A stretch of DNA of 64,000 bases, taken from contig NZ_RRCN01000002.1 in assembly GCF_003863965.1 (NCBI RefSeq), forward strand, positions 250,569 to 314,568, read 5' to 3'. Shown here piece by piece: positions 18,371-27,055 of this stretch. This stretch comes from Paenibacillus oralis (GTDB lineage: Bacteria; Bacillota; Bacilli; Paenibacillales; Paenibacillaceae). Under the pieces are notes generated by a model, which worked only from the letters and a program-made list of their open reading frames with translations, ran no database searches and was not told the DNA's origin. Each line of letters opens with the position of its first letter. Positions within the stretch are counted from its first letter, which is position 1. Both the position numbers and the translations under genes were made by a program.

Positions 18371-18574
18371 ATGCATAAACCGAAATTAAAACGACAAATT
18401 TCTGATGCCAAGAAATTAATTGGAGTCCGATTCAAATGGGCGGCAGATCCATATCAAAAGTCTAAATCATTTGACAGCTCGTCTTTTACACAATACCTCT
18501 TCCTACAACAAGGTATCCGTATCCCCCGAACCGCTAAAGGACAATCCCAGATAGACATAGAAAGAGTCCAGTAG
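18371..18574 (+). pseudogene. truncated NlpC/P60-like remnant
   Basis: The 67-aa frame holds the start of an NlpC/P60 peptidase domain: GVRFKWAADPYQ, then FDSSSFTQYLFLQQGI and IPRTAKGQSQ. In active enzymes the FD-C-S-G/S-F stretch carries the catalytic Cys, replaced here by Ser. The frame stops about 25 residues after it, before the catalytic His region. It is a dead fragment of a cell-wall hydrolase gene. Confidence 0.55.
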
Positions 18575-18886
18575 GTACATGTTAATGGGCTGCGGTTCAA
18601 GCGCGGGTTCTGCAGTGATCTGGAATTAGGTGAAGTAAGCAGGTAAAAGTTTCTTGAGAATATAACCTAGGGGGTTAATTTCTTCGGTTAAGGATATGGT
18701 ACATATGAAGTCGATGTGACGGCTTGTGTCTTGTCGACGACACCCTACATCTAAACGCGGCTCCAACTGGCTAAGGCGCGCTCTGTTCCTGAAGCAAACC
18801 CTGATTTGTGCGAAGGTAAAATTATGAATTCATATCGGTTCGATCTAGGGCAAAACTAATGTTATTCAAATCGTAGGAGGGATTTC

Positions 18887-19318
18887 ATGTCTAAATTCGA
18901 AGACATTAAACATCAAGGATCATCTGAATTGGATATACCATTGCCCGCAAACGGATACTATGGAGAAATGTCCTCACGTGATACGGGAGCACTTGGTGGA
19001 TTCGTTACGAGGAATTTGGTTCAGATTGGAGAGCAGATATTATTAAACTCAACGAAAATTTTAAGCGGTGGCTATCCTGTAAAAGGATCAAATGTATCTT
19101 TGATGGATATGGGACATGAAACTCCAAAGGACCCTGGTGGAGCTTCCGGTAGTGGTGGTGAAGAGCCAGATGATAGATCTGATGAACCTGTTCCGGTAGG
19201 TGGTTCAAGTGGTATAGGTGACCATGTTACGCCAGGTTTAAGTCCAGATAGTGGCCCAACAAGTCATCGCGGTCACTCTAGCCCTTCAAGAGCCTCACAC
19301 GGAAGTCTTAGGAATTAG
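18887..19318 (+). CDS. hydrophilic Gly/Ser/Pro-rich hypothetical protein
   Basis: The 143-aa protein begins MSKFEDIKHQGSSELDIPLP. From about residue 80 it is low-complexity and disordered (GGASGSGGEEPDD, SHRGHSSPSRASHGS). GTAGGAGGG lies ahead of the ATG and a strong terminator follows, so it is an independent small transcription unit. No signal peptide or transmembrane helix is seen. I do not recognise the family. Confidence 0.5.
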   Translation: MSKFEDIKHQGSSELDIPLPANGYYGEMSSRDTGALGGFVTRNLVQIGEQILLNSTKILSGGYPVKGSNVSLMDMGHETPKDPGGASGSGGEEPDDRSDEPVPVGGSSGIGDHVTPGLSPDSGPTSHRGHSSPSRASHGSLRN

Positions 19319-19360
19319 TCGATCCGTAACGCGACTACTAAGGACTTTTCGGAAGTGCTA

Positions 19361-19403
19361 AAAGCGACACGACACTAACTAAATGTGTGGGGTCGCTTTT
19401 TTA
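19361..19403 (+). terminator. rho-independent terminator
   Basis: AAAGCGACACGACAC pairs with GTGTGGGGTCGCTTTTTT. Confidence 0.75.
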
Positions 19404-19496
19404 TTTATAGGCCGGCGTACGGGAGCGAGAAATGTCGAGTCGACGAGAAATGTCCCAAAGTTCTTGTCATCCTGTAGACGGACACAAAAGAACCCT

Positions 19497-19562
19497 TTTA
19501 AGGAATCCTTATTTTATAAGGGTTCTTTTTGTTAATGATGGGAGAATTGTGTCATTTTTTTA
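19497..19562. repeat. transposon-end-like repeat, copy 3
   Basis: AATCCTTATTTTATAAGGGTTC is followed by a 20-bp spacer and GGGAGAATTGTGTCATTTTTTT; on the minus strand this matches the left half of copies 4 and 5 almost exactly. Confidence 0.65.
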
Positions 19563-20110
19563 CTGGCTGGAGTACAAGGGAGATAGTAAACAAATGTCTA
19601 TTTTTGGATATATGTACAAAATACACTGTAATATCAAGTATACAAGACATCAATTATGGGTTGTCTTAGTGAGCATTTTATATAATGTGACACAGTATTC
19701 GGTTACCAACTGTAGTATCGGAGTGATTTTGTCTGCAGTGGGTAGTCGACGACGATGCGGTCGTTAAAGAACTCAGCATGACACGCTAATTCCTGTGATT
19801 TGGTACCGCTTTGATCGGCCTGATCAGACCTCCGCAGCACATTCGTCAACTGGTTTGCCGATCCTACAGGTAACTGGAGCTTTAGATGAAGGAGAATATC
19901 AAAAAGCACCAACTCGGAACCCGGGCAAGCGCCTGCCGTTGTCCTGATCGGCAGGACACTTAATTACGCATAACAACAGTTAGACGAAATCATAGTAAAG
20001 GGAACTCATGTTTGGTATAATGATGATAAAGGTAATCATAATCTCTTAACATCATTAATAATTACACAGACATTTGATTATACGTAATTAAATTAGTTGT
20101 ATTATCGGAG
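19563..20110. other. gene-free stretch with short open frames
   Basis: Short frames on both strands have no recognisable product. The last ~120 bp upstream of xerS are AT-rich and probably hold its promoter. Confidence 0.3.
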
Positions 20111-20118
20111 GTTATTTT

Positions 20119-21189
20119 ATGCACATTGATGAGCGCAAACGTCTATATGAAAAGACTGAAAATAAATTGATTGAGCTTCCATGGTATGCTCAGGAATACA
20201 TTGAACGAAATAAGCGTAAAAAATCACCTAATACTCTCTTGAATTACTGCCTCGATTATATAACATTTTTTGATTGGTTGATTGCAGAAGGATTCTTTGG
20301 CGGCTCTCGAGGTGATGTTCCCCTCGATATTCTGGAATCCTTACGTGCATCTGATATAGAAAGATTCATGGATTTTTTGTCAATCGAACTACGCAATTCA
20401 AAAGATTCTATTGCTAGAAAAATTGCATCTCTCAAATCTCTTTTTCATTTTCTATCCTTATTATCCGAGGATGATAACGGATATCCTTACCTAAAACGAA
20501 ATGTGATGGTCAAGATTGAGACAGAGAAGGAAAAACTCACGGTTGAGGCAAAAGCAGCCCGAATAGAAAATAAAATTCTGCGTGATGAAGAGATCTTTGA
20601 TTTCCGCCTGTTCGTTGCTGAAGGATTCCAAGCAGTTTATGCAGACAATATACGGATTCTGAATTCTCATATAAAAAACAAGGAGCGCGATTTAGCATTG
20701 ATCAGTCTCATTCTCGGTTCAGGCCTCCGTATTTCTGAAGCCCTATCGCTTGATCTTGTTGACATTGATTGGCTTAAGGGAAAAGTAGATGTTACGAGGA
20801 AAGGCAACAAAAAAGATACCGTTCCTATCAGCGATATTGCTCTAGAAGATCTTCAGTCTTATTTGGCCATTCGAAAAAAACGATATGGCGTTGATGATAA
20901 ACAACAGGCTGTCTTTCTTTCCCTACCTACTGGACCGAATGGTAAAGTAAGCCGTTTAACTGTTAGGGCTTCTCAGAAAATGTTTGAACGTTATGTTGAT
21001 TCTTTTGGAAAGCCGTCTCTCACGATTCATAAGCTGAGACATTCGTTTGCGACCAAGTATCATAAGGAAAATAATGACCTTGCTTCATTGAAGGAACAAC
21101 TCGGCCATGCCGACATGAACACAACCATGATTTACACACACGTAGGACAGGAAGAGCGCCGAAATTCTGTTAATAGAGCGGATAGTTAA
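20119..21189 (+). CDS. xerS: tyrosine recombinase, XerS-type
   Basis: The 356-aa length equals that usual for XerS. A core-binding helical domain (about 20-115) is followed by the catalytic domain: Arg in GSGLRISEALSL (near 203), then HKLRHSFATKYH (near 305, His and Arg II), and LGHADMNTTMIYTHV (near 330, His and the nucleophile Tyr). All RHRHY-type residues appear present. CGGAGG precedes the ATG. XerS works alone to resolve dimers; in accessory DNA, XerS-like proteins also serve plasmid resolution or integration. The duplicated stability-like module begins at its stop codon. Confidence 0.85.
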   Translation: MHIDERKRLYEKTENKLIELPWYAQEYIERNKRKKSPNTLLNYCLDYITFFDWLIAEGFFGGSRGDVPLDILESLRASDIERFMDFLSIELRNSKDSIARKIASLKSLFHFLSLLSEDDNGYPYLKRNVMVKIETEKEKLTVEAKAARIENKILRDEEIFDFRLFVAEGFQAVYADNIRILNSHIKNKERDLALISLILGSGLRISEALSLDLVDIDWLKGKVDVTRKGNKKDTVPISDIALEDLQSYLAIRKKRYGVDDKQQAVFLSLPTGPNGKVSRLTVRASQKMFERYVDSFGKPSLTIHKLRHSFATKYHKENNDLASLKEQLGHADMNTTMIYTHVGQEERRNSVNRADS

Positions 21190-21389
21190 AACGAATCTGC
21201 AATTCCTTCAAGTGGCGGCTGCTCACCTTCTGGCCGCCACAATGATCTTTCGTGCACGTTCTTTTCGTTGTTCCAAAGTATTACTTCCTTTTTTATATAC
21301 TCCCTCGCAGCCACAAATATTGTAGTAAATCCAAGTACAAAATAATAAATAGGTGGAAGTTCTTGAGTGGGGATCGCTATAATGTTCAT
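21186..21389 (-). CDS. small membrane peptide, copy 1
   Basis: 67 aa from MNIIAIPTQELPPIYYFVLG with one transmembrane segment (about 13-27), then a charged tail. The start is set by AAGGGGGGAGTC just upstream. The -35 box of the plus-strand RNA begins one base from this start codon, so the two units share a tightly packed divergent control region. The homologous copy at 26.1 kb encodes only 37 aa, so the tail here is probably read-through into former non-coding sequence. Confidence 0.5.
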   Translation of the reverse strand: MNIIAIPTQELPPIYYFVLGFTTIFVAAREYIKKEVILWNNEKNVHERSLWRPEGEQPPLEGIADSF

Positions 21390-21418
21390 TTGACTCCCCC
21401 CTTCCGCTTTGTTATAAT
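21390..21418 (+). promoter_or_regulatory. sigma-A promoter of small RNA, copy 1
   Basis: TTGACT, a 17-bp spacer, and TATAAT. The same arrangement is kept in the second copy although the spacer sequence differs. Confidence 0.75.
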
Positions 21419-21424
21419 TTAACC

Positions 21425-21541
21425 GTAATAAGCATAAAATGTAAGGCAAGGGGCAAGTATATAGTAAGCTGGGGCTTTTACCCTGCTAAAGCGGTAAGTA
21501 ATCCGTCAACTTTCCTACGGTTGGGGCGGATTACTTTTTTT
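21425..21541 (+). ncRNA. candidate antisense RNA, copy 1
   Basis: About 117 nt run from the predicted start after TATAAT to a strong terminator (AGTAATCCG/CGGATTACT plus T run). It has no ORF of note. Its 3' end overlaps, on the opposite strand, the end of the 40-aa hydrophobic peptide gene. 3'-overlapping convergent RNA and small toxin is the layout of Bacillus type I toxin-antitoxin pairs such as TxpA/RatA and BsrG/SR4. The sequence is conserved in the second copy. Confidence 0.6.
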
Positions 21542-21637
21542 GTACACATCTTTTAGGACTTTCGCAATCACTTTCAAAAGTGTTACCGCAAAGGTCGCCC
21601 CTGCGATAAAATAAGCTACTTTTTCATACTCTCCCAC
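21515..21637 (-). CDS. small hydrophobic toxin-like peptide, copy 1
   Basis: From a GTG with GAGGGG upstream this encodes 40 aa: (M)GEYEKVAYFIAGATFAVTLL then a lysine-rich end. One transmembrane helix with a basic C-terminus fits type I toxins. It converges on the small RNA, overlapping its 3' part by about 27 bp. The second copy starts with ATG and differs at both ends. Toxicity is inferred from layout only. Confidence 0.5.
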   Translation of the reverse strand: MGEYEKVAYFIAGATFAVTLLKVIAKVLKDVYKKSNPPQP

Positions 21638-21763
21638 TAACCCCTCTAAAGATTGACAAGACCCCGAAGAAGAAGCCGGCTAAGCTCTGCTGCAGGTGAC
21701 GAATATTTAAACTCTTCATCTACCAAAGGCCATATACGGCGATTCATTTTTGTGGATATTTAT

Positions 21764-21915
21764 GTCTCTCAGAAATTCAGAGGCAGCTTATAATATTATG
21801 AGAAGTAGCCTCTCAAAATCTGAGAGGCTGACTATAGAATTTTGAAACGCTTCGTTTCTCAAAATTTGAGAGTCGGAATATCAACAATAAATTCGCATCT
21901 CAAATTTTGAGAATC
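21764..21915. repeat. array of four palindromes, copy 1
   Basis: Four sites related to CTCTCAAAATTTGAGAG lie about 41-46 bp apart (centres near 21773, 21818, 21864, 21905). Each is a near-perfect inverted repeat of 15-19 bp. Regular spacing of about four helix turns suggests cooperative binding of a dimeric protein, as at plasmid centromeres or operators. Confidence 0.65.
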
Positions 21916-22163
21916 AGACTTTCAAACATGTTAGGGAGTAAAAGGCCATAATTAGGATAGTATGGATGCCACATAAAGGGATCATTTGCCACATGGTTGG
22001 GAAGTTTAAAGTGCCACATTTTCAGGAGTGTCAACGGAGGTCAGTAGGTTCATCGTAATAGATTTTGTGGATAAATCGATCAATTCCTCCCATTCAAGTG
22101 GCCTTTTTCTCTATTATAAAACAGAACTCCATATTTATTGTCCTTCGTAGCCTTCAATCACTC

Positions 22164-22415
22164 CTAACGGTGTGGCCTTTCTATTGATAAAGTACCGATA
22201 TGACTGTGTATTTTTCCCATTAAGAATGGATTGTGAATAAATAACATCAAGTATTCCCTTTGATGTGGCCTTTTTTTTGTAATCAGAGGGTAGTACCTGT
22301 CCTGTCGGATTAATCTTTCCCTCTTCAGCTCCTCATAAGCTCTCTTAACCGTATTCGAGGAATGGCCATTTTCTAATCCATTGACATCTGTACGACTTTT
22401 GTGTAAATGTACCAT
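22164..22415 (-). pseudogene. remnant of a GntR-like winged-helix gene
   Basis: The frame contains SSNTVKRAYEELKRERLIRQ, which matches the recognition part of GntR-type winged helices (TVxRAYxELxxEGLI). It then runs into unrelated sequence and stops. A similar decayed piece is present at 27.48-27.53 kb. No N- or C-terminal domain is complete. Confidence 0.4.
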
Positions 22416-22532
22416 AGTTAGGTACTTTCAATGAGCATAAGCAGCTGCACAGACGCTGTCGGATGACAAGAACTTGATAACATTCCCCTAGAGTGAGTTC
22501 GTTACATTATTCTTTTTGAGCTTTCCATATCC

Positions 22533-22577
22533 AATAATAAAAACACCATTCAATTTTTTGAATGGTGTTTTTATTAT
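22533..22577. terminator. bidirectional terminator
   Basis: AATAATAAAAACACCATTC and its exact complement flank an 8-base loop, giving A and T runs on both sides. Confidence 0.7.
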
Positions 22578-22689
22578 CTATAATGGTCCTAACTCGCTTG
22601 AATTTGCTATCAATTATAACGTTCCTCGTTAGTTGAATATTGATCCTCTTATATACTGTGTTACCTTGTTCTTGTCACCCGACAGACGC

Positions 22690-22990
22690 CTTTGTACGCC
22701 TCACTAGTCAGCGTCCCCAGGCGGATCAGATGCTTTATACTCTTCCGGCTCTCCCACGATTGGTCCCTACAGCTCGTTGACCATGTTGCAGACCGCCGCC
22801 ACCGGCGAAGTCTCCATCTGGGAAATGACCAGTTGCTCGGCTCTTCCTGATTGGCCACGCGCCACCGGGCGGTCGGCCACTTTGTGCTCTCTTGTATCTA
22901 CCAACCGTTCCCCACAACCCGGTGGCCACGCTGCAGCCACCCGGCGACGTCTCTACGACCAGCTGGATTCTGGAACATCCGAGATGGTCC
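22690..22990. repeat. 145-bp GC-rich repeat family, units 2-3
   Basis: Two tandem units are present. They share CCCAGGCGGATC, CCCTACAGCTCGTTGACCAT, ACCGCCGCCACCGGCG and ATGACCAGTTGCTCGGCTC with the unit near 10.5 kb and those at 24.2-24.6 kb. The array ends inside a secreted-protein gene, which it truncates. Confidence 0.65.
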
Positions 22991-23089
22991 TATGGCAGCA
23001 TCTGCTCTGCCAGGAAAGAGCATAGCTGCAAAACAAAATAGTAAAATGACTGCAATTATTGACATGGTCCATTTCTTTATCTTTAACAT
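22898..23089 (-). pseudogene. secreted protein truncated by repeat insertion
   Basis: A good start (AAAGGAGTGAG before ATG) leads into a signal peptide (MLKIKKWTMSIIAVILLFCF to about residue 31, ending RADA). After only about ten more residues the frame enters the 145-bp GC-rich repeat and the rest is nonsense. It follows the copper-amine-oxidase-domain gene by 18 bp, so it was probably the second gene of an operon. Confidence 0.55.
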
Positions 23090-23107
23090 CGTGTCTGCTC
23101 ACTCCTT

Positions 23108-24058
23108 TCACTTAAAAGGATTAGTGAACGCGACAATATAGTTTTCTGGGAAAATAGCGCTAAAAGCAATATAATCCGCAGACTTTAATTTAAACTTTGT
23201 CCAATCTATACCTGTATCTTTACCATCAATCAAAGTATCATTTCTACTTTGGACTGGGTAATAATTAGTAATGGTTCCATCCCCATTAATAGTTCCCCCA
23301 TTATGTACATCCCGGCGGTAATGAGCATAATTATTCTGTTCCATAAAGTATATTGGATTTCCGTTTTCATTACTACGAACGGCTAAGTAGTCATTCCCAT
23401 CTTTTTTTACCAAATACATATCGTAGATAATAAAATCATCCGCCAATTGGAGTGGAAGTTGTGAAATATTAAATATCTTTATCCCCTCGTACGGCTTATC
23501 TGAAATATTCTTTAAAAGAAATGGAGTTTTATTGTAATACTTGCTGAAATCACTCAATTTCTTCATTTTAAACTGCTCATCATCCGTACTTGGAATATTC
23601 TTCTCTCCGATCCAGACCCATTGACCGGCTTTATCCCAACTCACCTTTTCGCCTAGGTTTTCGCTAACAAAGCGCAATGGGACATAGGTTCGTCCTTTCA
23701 CCGCTTTAGCCTTGGTATCCATTGTTATCCTCATACCGTCTACCGTAGCTTTGTTGCTCCCCAGTGTCAAAGAAATAGTTTTATTCCCTTTAGTATAAGA
23801 GACTTTCTTCCCTTTATAGCCAACTTTCGCGCCTAGCTCTTCCCCAACTCCACGGAGAGGAACTTGAACACGCCCATTCTCCATAACCGGATCACCGCTA
23901 TCAAATTTCACTTTTTTCCCGTTAACAATGACAGCCAGTTCAGGGCCACCTACAATTACGGGAGTATTCTTGCCTACTGCATCAACAACCGGCGCAGTTA
24001 AAGAAAATGAACTAAATAGAATTGCTCCACCCAATAGTACTGCTATTAATCTTTTCAT
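23108..24058 (-). CDS. secreted protein with copper amine oxidase N-domain
   Basis: The 316-aa product has a signal peptide (MKRLIAVLLGGAILFSSFSL, cut near residue 27) and then the stalk-like domain common in Paenibacillus surface proteins. Markers are VIVNGKKVKFDSGDPVMENG, RVQVPLRGVGEELGAKV, and RTYVPLRFVSENLGEKVSW near 120-140. The C-terminal half is unrecognised. It is probably a cell-surface protein with no amine oxidase activity, since the domain is named only for its position in a plant enzyme. Confidence 0.8.
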   Translation of the reverse strand: MKRLIAVLLGGAILFSSFSLTAPVVDAVGKNTPVIVGGPELAVIVNGKKVKFDSGDPVMENGRVQVPLRGVGEELGAKVGYKGKKVSYTKGNKTISLTLGSNKATVDGMRITMDTKAKAVKGRTYVPLRFVSENLGEKVSWDKAGQWVWIGEKNIPSTDDEQFKMKKLSDFSKYYNKTPFLLKNISDKPYEGIKIFNISQLPLQLADDFIIYDMYLVKKDGNDYLAVRSNENGNPIYFMEQNNYAHYRRDVHNGGTINGDGTITNYYPVQSRNDTLIDGKDTGIDWTKFKLKSADYIAFSAIFPENYIVAFTNPFK

Positions 24059-24159
24059 ACCTTTACTTAGCTCCTTGATATTTCATCACGGTAATTTTGG
24101 CTTCCTGAAAAACCTTCGCCACCCGTAAGAAATGGGTCCCCATAAGGGGGACCCATTTC

Positions 24160-24620
24160 CCCTTGCTTGGCTCCTCCTCGGTTGGCCACACGTGCACCCG
24201 GGCGAACCGGTTGCTTCGTTCACTTCCGGATCTCCCGAACGTTCCCTTAAGCTCGTTGGCCACGCTCAAGCCTGCGGACGCCGCCAGCATCTCCACCCGA
24301 AAAATGGCCAGCTGCCCGCTCTGTATCATTTGGCCACATGCACCAGGTGGGCTTGCTGCTTCTCTGCTAGATATCCCGATCGTTCCCCACAGCTCGTTAG
24401 CTAGGCTGCAGAACATGGCCGCCACCGGCATCTCCATCCGAAAAAGCAACCAACTGCTCTAGTCCTCCTTGTTTAAGCGCCCCAGGCAAACCCGGCTGCT
24501 TCGTGCTCTTCCAGAGCTCCCGATCGTTCCCTGCAGCGCAATGGCCATGCTATAGCACGCAGCTACCGCCGGCATCTCCATCCGAAAAACGACCAGCTAC
24601 TCGGCGCCGCGGTTCGCCAT
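24160..24620. repeat. 145-bp GC-rich repeat family, units 4-6
   Basis: Three tandem units, each with a CCGATCGTTCCC core, an AGCTCGTTGGCCA-type stretch and GGCATCTCCATCCGAAAAA. Lengths of about 139-148 bp vary, so no reading frame is kept. It lies just upstream of the copper-amine-oxidase-domain gene and could affect its promoter. Confidence 0.7.
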
Positions 24621-24732
24621 CAATTCCCTATTAGGGAACAATCGGAGATGGCCGCCACCTTCCTCCCATAATAAATACTCCAACTGTTGACCACTAGTAA
24701 TCTTTCTTAAAGTGCTAACCATACAACTTCCC

Positions 24733-25371
24733 TTAAATATCGAGATCATTTATTTCGGTTAATAGCCCAAAAAATCCAGGCTCGTAATTTAAGGATCTGA
24801 AATGCTCTATACTCCCATTAAGTAAAGGATTAATCCACAAAATTTTTCCTTGCTCTACTGCTTCATCTAGTTCTACCTGAAACCCATATTTCTCATAGAA
24901 ATGCTGATTTCTCTCTACATGGTGCCAGTCTACGGAAGAAATCCAACCAGTTATATATTTGATTGGGTGAGTGAATTTACTTACAAGAAAAAATAAAGCC
25001 TCCATAAATACAGAACCATATCCTTTATTTGTGTCTATTTCTTCTATTCGAATGTCAGCAATCTCCAATATCTCGTGTTTTCTTCTAAATGTTAAATACA
25101 TACTGGGTGTCAATGAAAGAATGCCTTCAACTGAAAATATACGACTCCTTAAAATGATGTTACTATACTCATCATCCACATGCTGTCGATATATTATAAT
25201 ATTCTCTCCTAATTTTGTTATACTTGATAATACGATTTCATTTCCGTGGGAACGGAGCTCCGCCTCTAAACTTTCAAGTTCAAAGTCAATATCACCTTTT
25301 CTTCGAAGAGGCCTCTTCCTTGATTGACTAGAGAATAGATCCTCAAAAATCGATCCAAATAAATCACTCAT
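24733..25371 (-). CDS. GNAT-like acetyltransferase
   Basis: The 212-aa protein starts MSDLFGSIFEDLF; GGAGTGAAAACA ahead of this ATG excludes the longer frame. The C-terminal two thirds look like a GNAT fold: strand EILEIADIRIEEI, then NKGYGSVFMEAL (about 120-131, the acetyl-CoA loop), and NQHFYEKYGFQVEL near 160-173, the family's late helix-strand pair. The N-terminal ~50 residues are charged and possibly a separate partner-binding segment. Substrate unknown. Confidence 0.65.
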   Translation of the reverse strand: MSDLFGSIFEDLFSSQSRKRPLRRKGDIDFELESLEAELRSHGNEIVLSSITKLGENIIIYRQHVDDEYSNIILRSRIFSVEGILSLTPSMYLTFRRKHEILEIADIRIEEIDTNKGYGSVFMEALFFLVSKFTHPIKYITGWISSVDWHHVERNQHFYEKYGFQVELDEAVEQGKILWINPLLNGSIEHFRSLNYEPGFFGLLTEINDLDI

Positions 25372-25499
25372 TGTTTTCACTCCGTATCTGGGCGATATCA
25401 AGGTTACAATCAATAACCTGGGAAATTATAAAAAAGTAAGATATTAGCATTTATTTGCATCCAATACTTCCCTCATTATTACACAGCGGAATAGAGATT

Positions 25500-25695
25500 G
25501 CTATTCATTGGAGAAGGTTTTGGTAACTCCGCTTGTAATAATAGGGGTTTTGTGTCACTACCGCTAATCATAAGGGGACATTTGTGTCAATCTCCAACCA
25601 CAAGGGGAGAATTGTATCACAAAAAAATGACACGATTCTCCCCTTTTAAATGAATAGAGTCCTTTAAAATAAGGATCTCTCTTGTGAGTGTCTTC
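25500..25695. repeat. transposon-end-like repeat, copy 4 (both halves)
   Basis: One half has three spaced motifs (GGGGTTTTGTGTCA, GGGGACATTTGTGTCA, GGGGAGAATTGTATCA). After CAAAAAAA comes the facing TGACACGATTCTCCCC, then AAAATAAGGATCTCTC. Facing ends separated by 8 bp are what a junction of two element copies would leave. Confidence 0.7.
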
Positions 25696-25699
25696 GGAA

Positions 25700-25860
25700 T
25701 AACGACTACAAAAGCTTACTCATTCTGACTCACGGATATGTAGTTCGACGTAATATTTCTGATCTGTAAACTAAATAACAATTGAAGCTTTGTAGACAAA
25801 TCCGAATAAGACATGTTTCCTTCAATGGAGACACTTATCAATTACATCAGAGACCTCTAC
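25700..25860 (-). pseudogene. decayed 3' end of the 187-aa HTH gene family
   Basis: The minus strand keeps MSYSDLSTKLQLLFSL and, in another frame, an ELHIRES-like end, matching the C-terminus of the gene at 29.7-30.3 kb (MSYSELSKKLETLFSL and ELRIRESE). A frameshift and small deletion separate the parts. Confidence 0.5.
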
Positions 25861-26099
25861 ATATTACGATAATAATACTTTTTTTCTATTGACTGTTGAA
25901 CTTAAACTTGATGTAAGTCTGAAAAATGGATTTTATTAACTTATTGCAAACCCCTTAGATGATTCCACGTAACTCGACGTCTGGATTTGAAAACGACTAA
26001 CTGCTCTGCAATTCCTTCATGTGGCCCAGTTGACGGGCTTCCACCTTCTGGCCGACACAATGATCTTTTGTGCCCGTTCTTTTCGTTGATCTAAACGTA

Positions 26100-26213
26100 T
26101 TACCTTCTTTTTAAATATTCCCTTGCAGCCATAATCACAAATATTGTAATAAATCCAAGTACAAAATAATAAATAGGCGGAAGTTCTTGAGTTGGTATCT
26201 CCAAAATGCTCAT
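26100..26213 (-). CDS. small membrane peptide, copy 2
   Basis: 37 aa: MSILEIPTQELPPIYYFVLG, a hydrophobic run to about residue 30, then REYLKRR. A single transmembrane helix with a basic end is toxin- or anchor-like. The start codon abuts the -35 box of the divergent RNA promoter, as in copy 1. Confidence 0.5.
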   Translation of the reverse strand: MSILEIPTQELPPIYYFVLGFITIFVIMAAREYLKRR

Positions 26214-26242
26214 TTGACTCCACCCTTTCAGTTTGTTATAAT
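26214..26242 (+). promoter_or_regulatory. sigma-A promoter of small RNA, copy 2
   Basis: TTGACT, 17 bp, TATAAT, conserved with copy 1. Confidence 0.75.
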
Positions 26243-26248
26243 TTAGTC

Positions 26249-26365
26249 GTAATAAGCATAAAATGTAAGGCAAGGGCAAGTATATTGTAAGCTGGTGCTT
26301 TTACCCTGCTAAAGCAGTAAGTAATCCGTCAACTTTCTCACGGTTGGGGCGGATTACTTTTTTTT
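26249..26365 (+). ncRNA. candidate antisense RNA, copy 2
   Basis: About 117 nt end in the AGTAATCCG/CGGATTACT hairpin and an eight-T run. The 3' end overlaps the stop codon of the convergent 33-aa peptide gene. Sequence and length agree with copy 1 apart from scattered changes, arguing for selection on the RNA. Confidence 0.6.
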
Positions 26366-26455
26366 GTACACATCCCTTAGGACTTTCGCTATCACTTTTA
26401 AAAGTGTTAACGCAAAGGTCGCCCCTGCGATAAAATAAGCTACTTTTTCATCCAT
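26354..26455 (-). CDS. small hydrophobic toxin-like peptide, copy 2
   Basis: 33 aa from ATG with GAGGGGGTG upstream: MDEKVAYFIAGATFALTLLK then VIAKVLRDVYKKK. One membrane helix with a lysine-rich end is typical of type I toxins. Its mRNA would converge on the plus-strand small RNA and overlap its terminator. Confidence 0.55.
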   Translation of the reverse strand: MDEKVAYFIAGATFALTLLKVIAKVLRDVYKKK

Positions 26456-26639
26456 ATACTTTCACCCCCTCGCCTACAGAGTGAGAGTAGCCCCAACCAC
26501 TATATTCTTGCTTGTCTCTATTATACCTATACCGTTATTCCCATATGATTGTAAGGCGAGTGTTGAATCAGTTTTGTTGAACAATACAATAGTCATATCT
26601 GCTCGCGGCCAGTACTTGTCCCGCTGCCCAAAGAAAACA

Positions 26640-26765
26640 CTTTATTTTCTCCGAACACCCGCAGTTCCTGGATCAAACGACCGGTTTCCTTTATACTCCA
26701 ACTTGACCGTAGCAAACGGGTTTGTCGTTTCAAATCAGGTCGTACCTAAATGGTTTGATCACCAT
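26640..26765. repeat. displaced Rhs coding fragment 1
   Basis: It is similar to the rhs gene around 33590-33680: shared words include CCTGGATCA-ACG-CCGGTT and CAACTTGACCGTAGCAAACG-type sequence. It is about 100-125 bp, same orientation, and lies inside the duplicated module. Confidence 0.6.
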
Positions 26766-26879
26766 GCGCACCTGGTAACGCTGGCAAAATTCGTCCCGAC
26801 TAAACAAATACTCTCCCACTAACCCCTCTAAACATTGACAAGACCCCGAAGATGAAGCCGATTAGCTCTGCTGCAGGTG

Positions 26880-27055
26880 ACGATATTTTATACTAATCAG
26901 CCTCTCAAAATTTGAGAGGCTGACTATAGAATTTTGAAACGCTTCGTCTCTCAAAATTTGAGAGGCGGAATATCAACAATAAATTCGCTTCTCAAATTTT
27001 GAGAATCAGACTTTCAAAAAATCTATAGACGGATTCGCTTCTCAAATTTTGACTA
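26880..27055. repeat. array of four palindromes, copy 2
   Basis: Two perfect CTCTCAAAATTTGAGAG sites (26902 and 26948 regions), one TTCTCAAATTTTGAGAA and one half-decayed site, at about 45-bp intervals. The sequences between sites match copy 1, so these are not CRISPR spacers. Confidence 0.65.

Larger units (their letters stand above)
21196..22415. repeat. segmental duplication, copy 1
   Basis: This segment, starting at the xerS stop, is repeated in direct orientation near 26.0-27.5 kb. Shared in order are the small membrane peptide gene, RNA promoter and terminator, toxin-like peptide, palindrome array, a GTGGCCTTTTT-containing stretch and a decayed winged-helix gene. Divergence is scattered, so the duplication is not recent. 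Confidence 0.8.

Noticed and set aside
21764..21915. CRISPR-like array
   Set aside because: Repeats are short perfect palindromes and the intervals are the same in the second copy at 26.9 kb, so they are not acquired spacers. No cas genes are present.
24063..24449. Protein-coding genes in the GC-rich repeats
   Set aside because: Open frames change between units whose lengths are not multiples of three, and lack ribosome sites.
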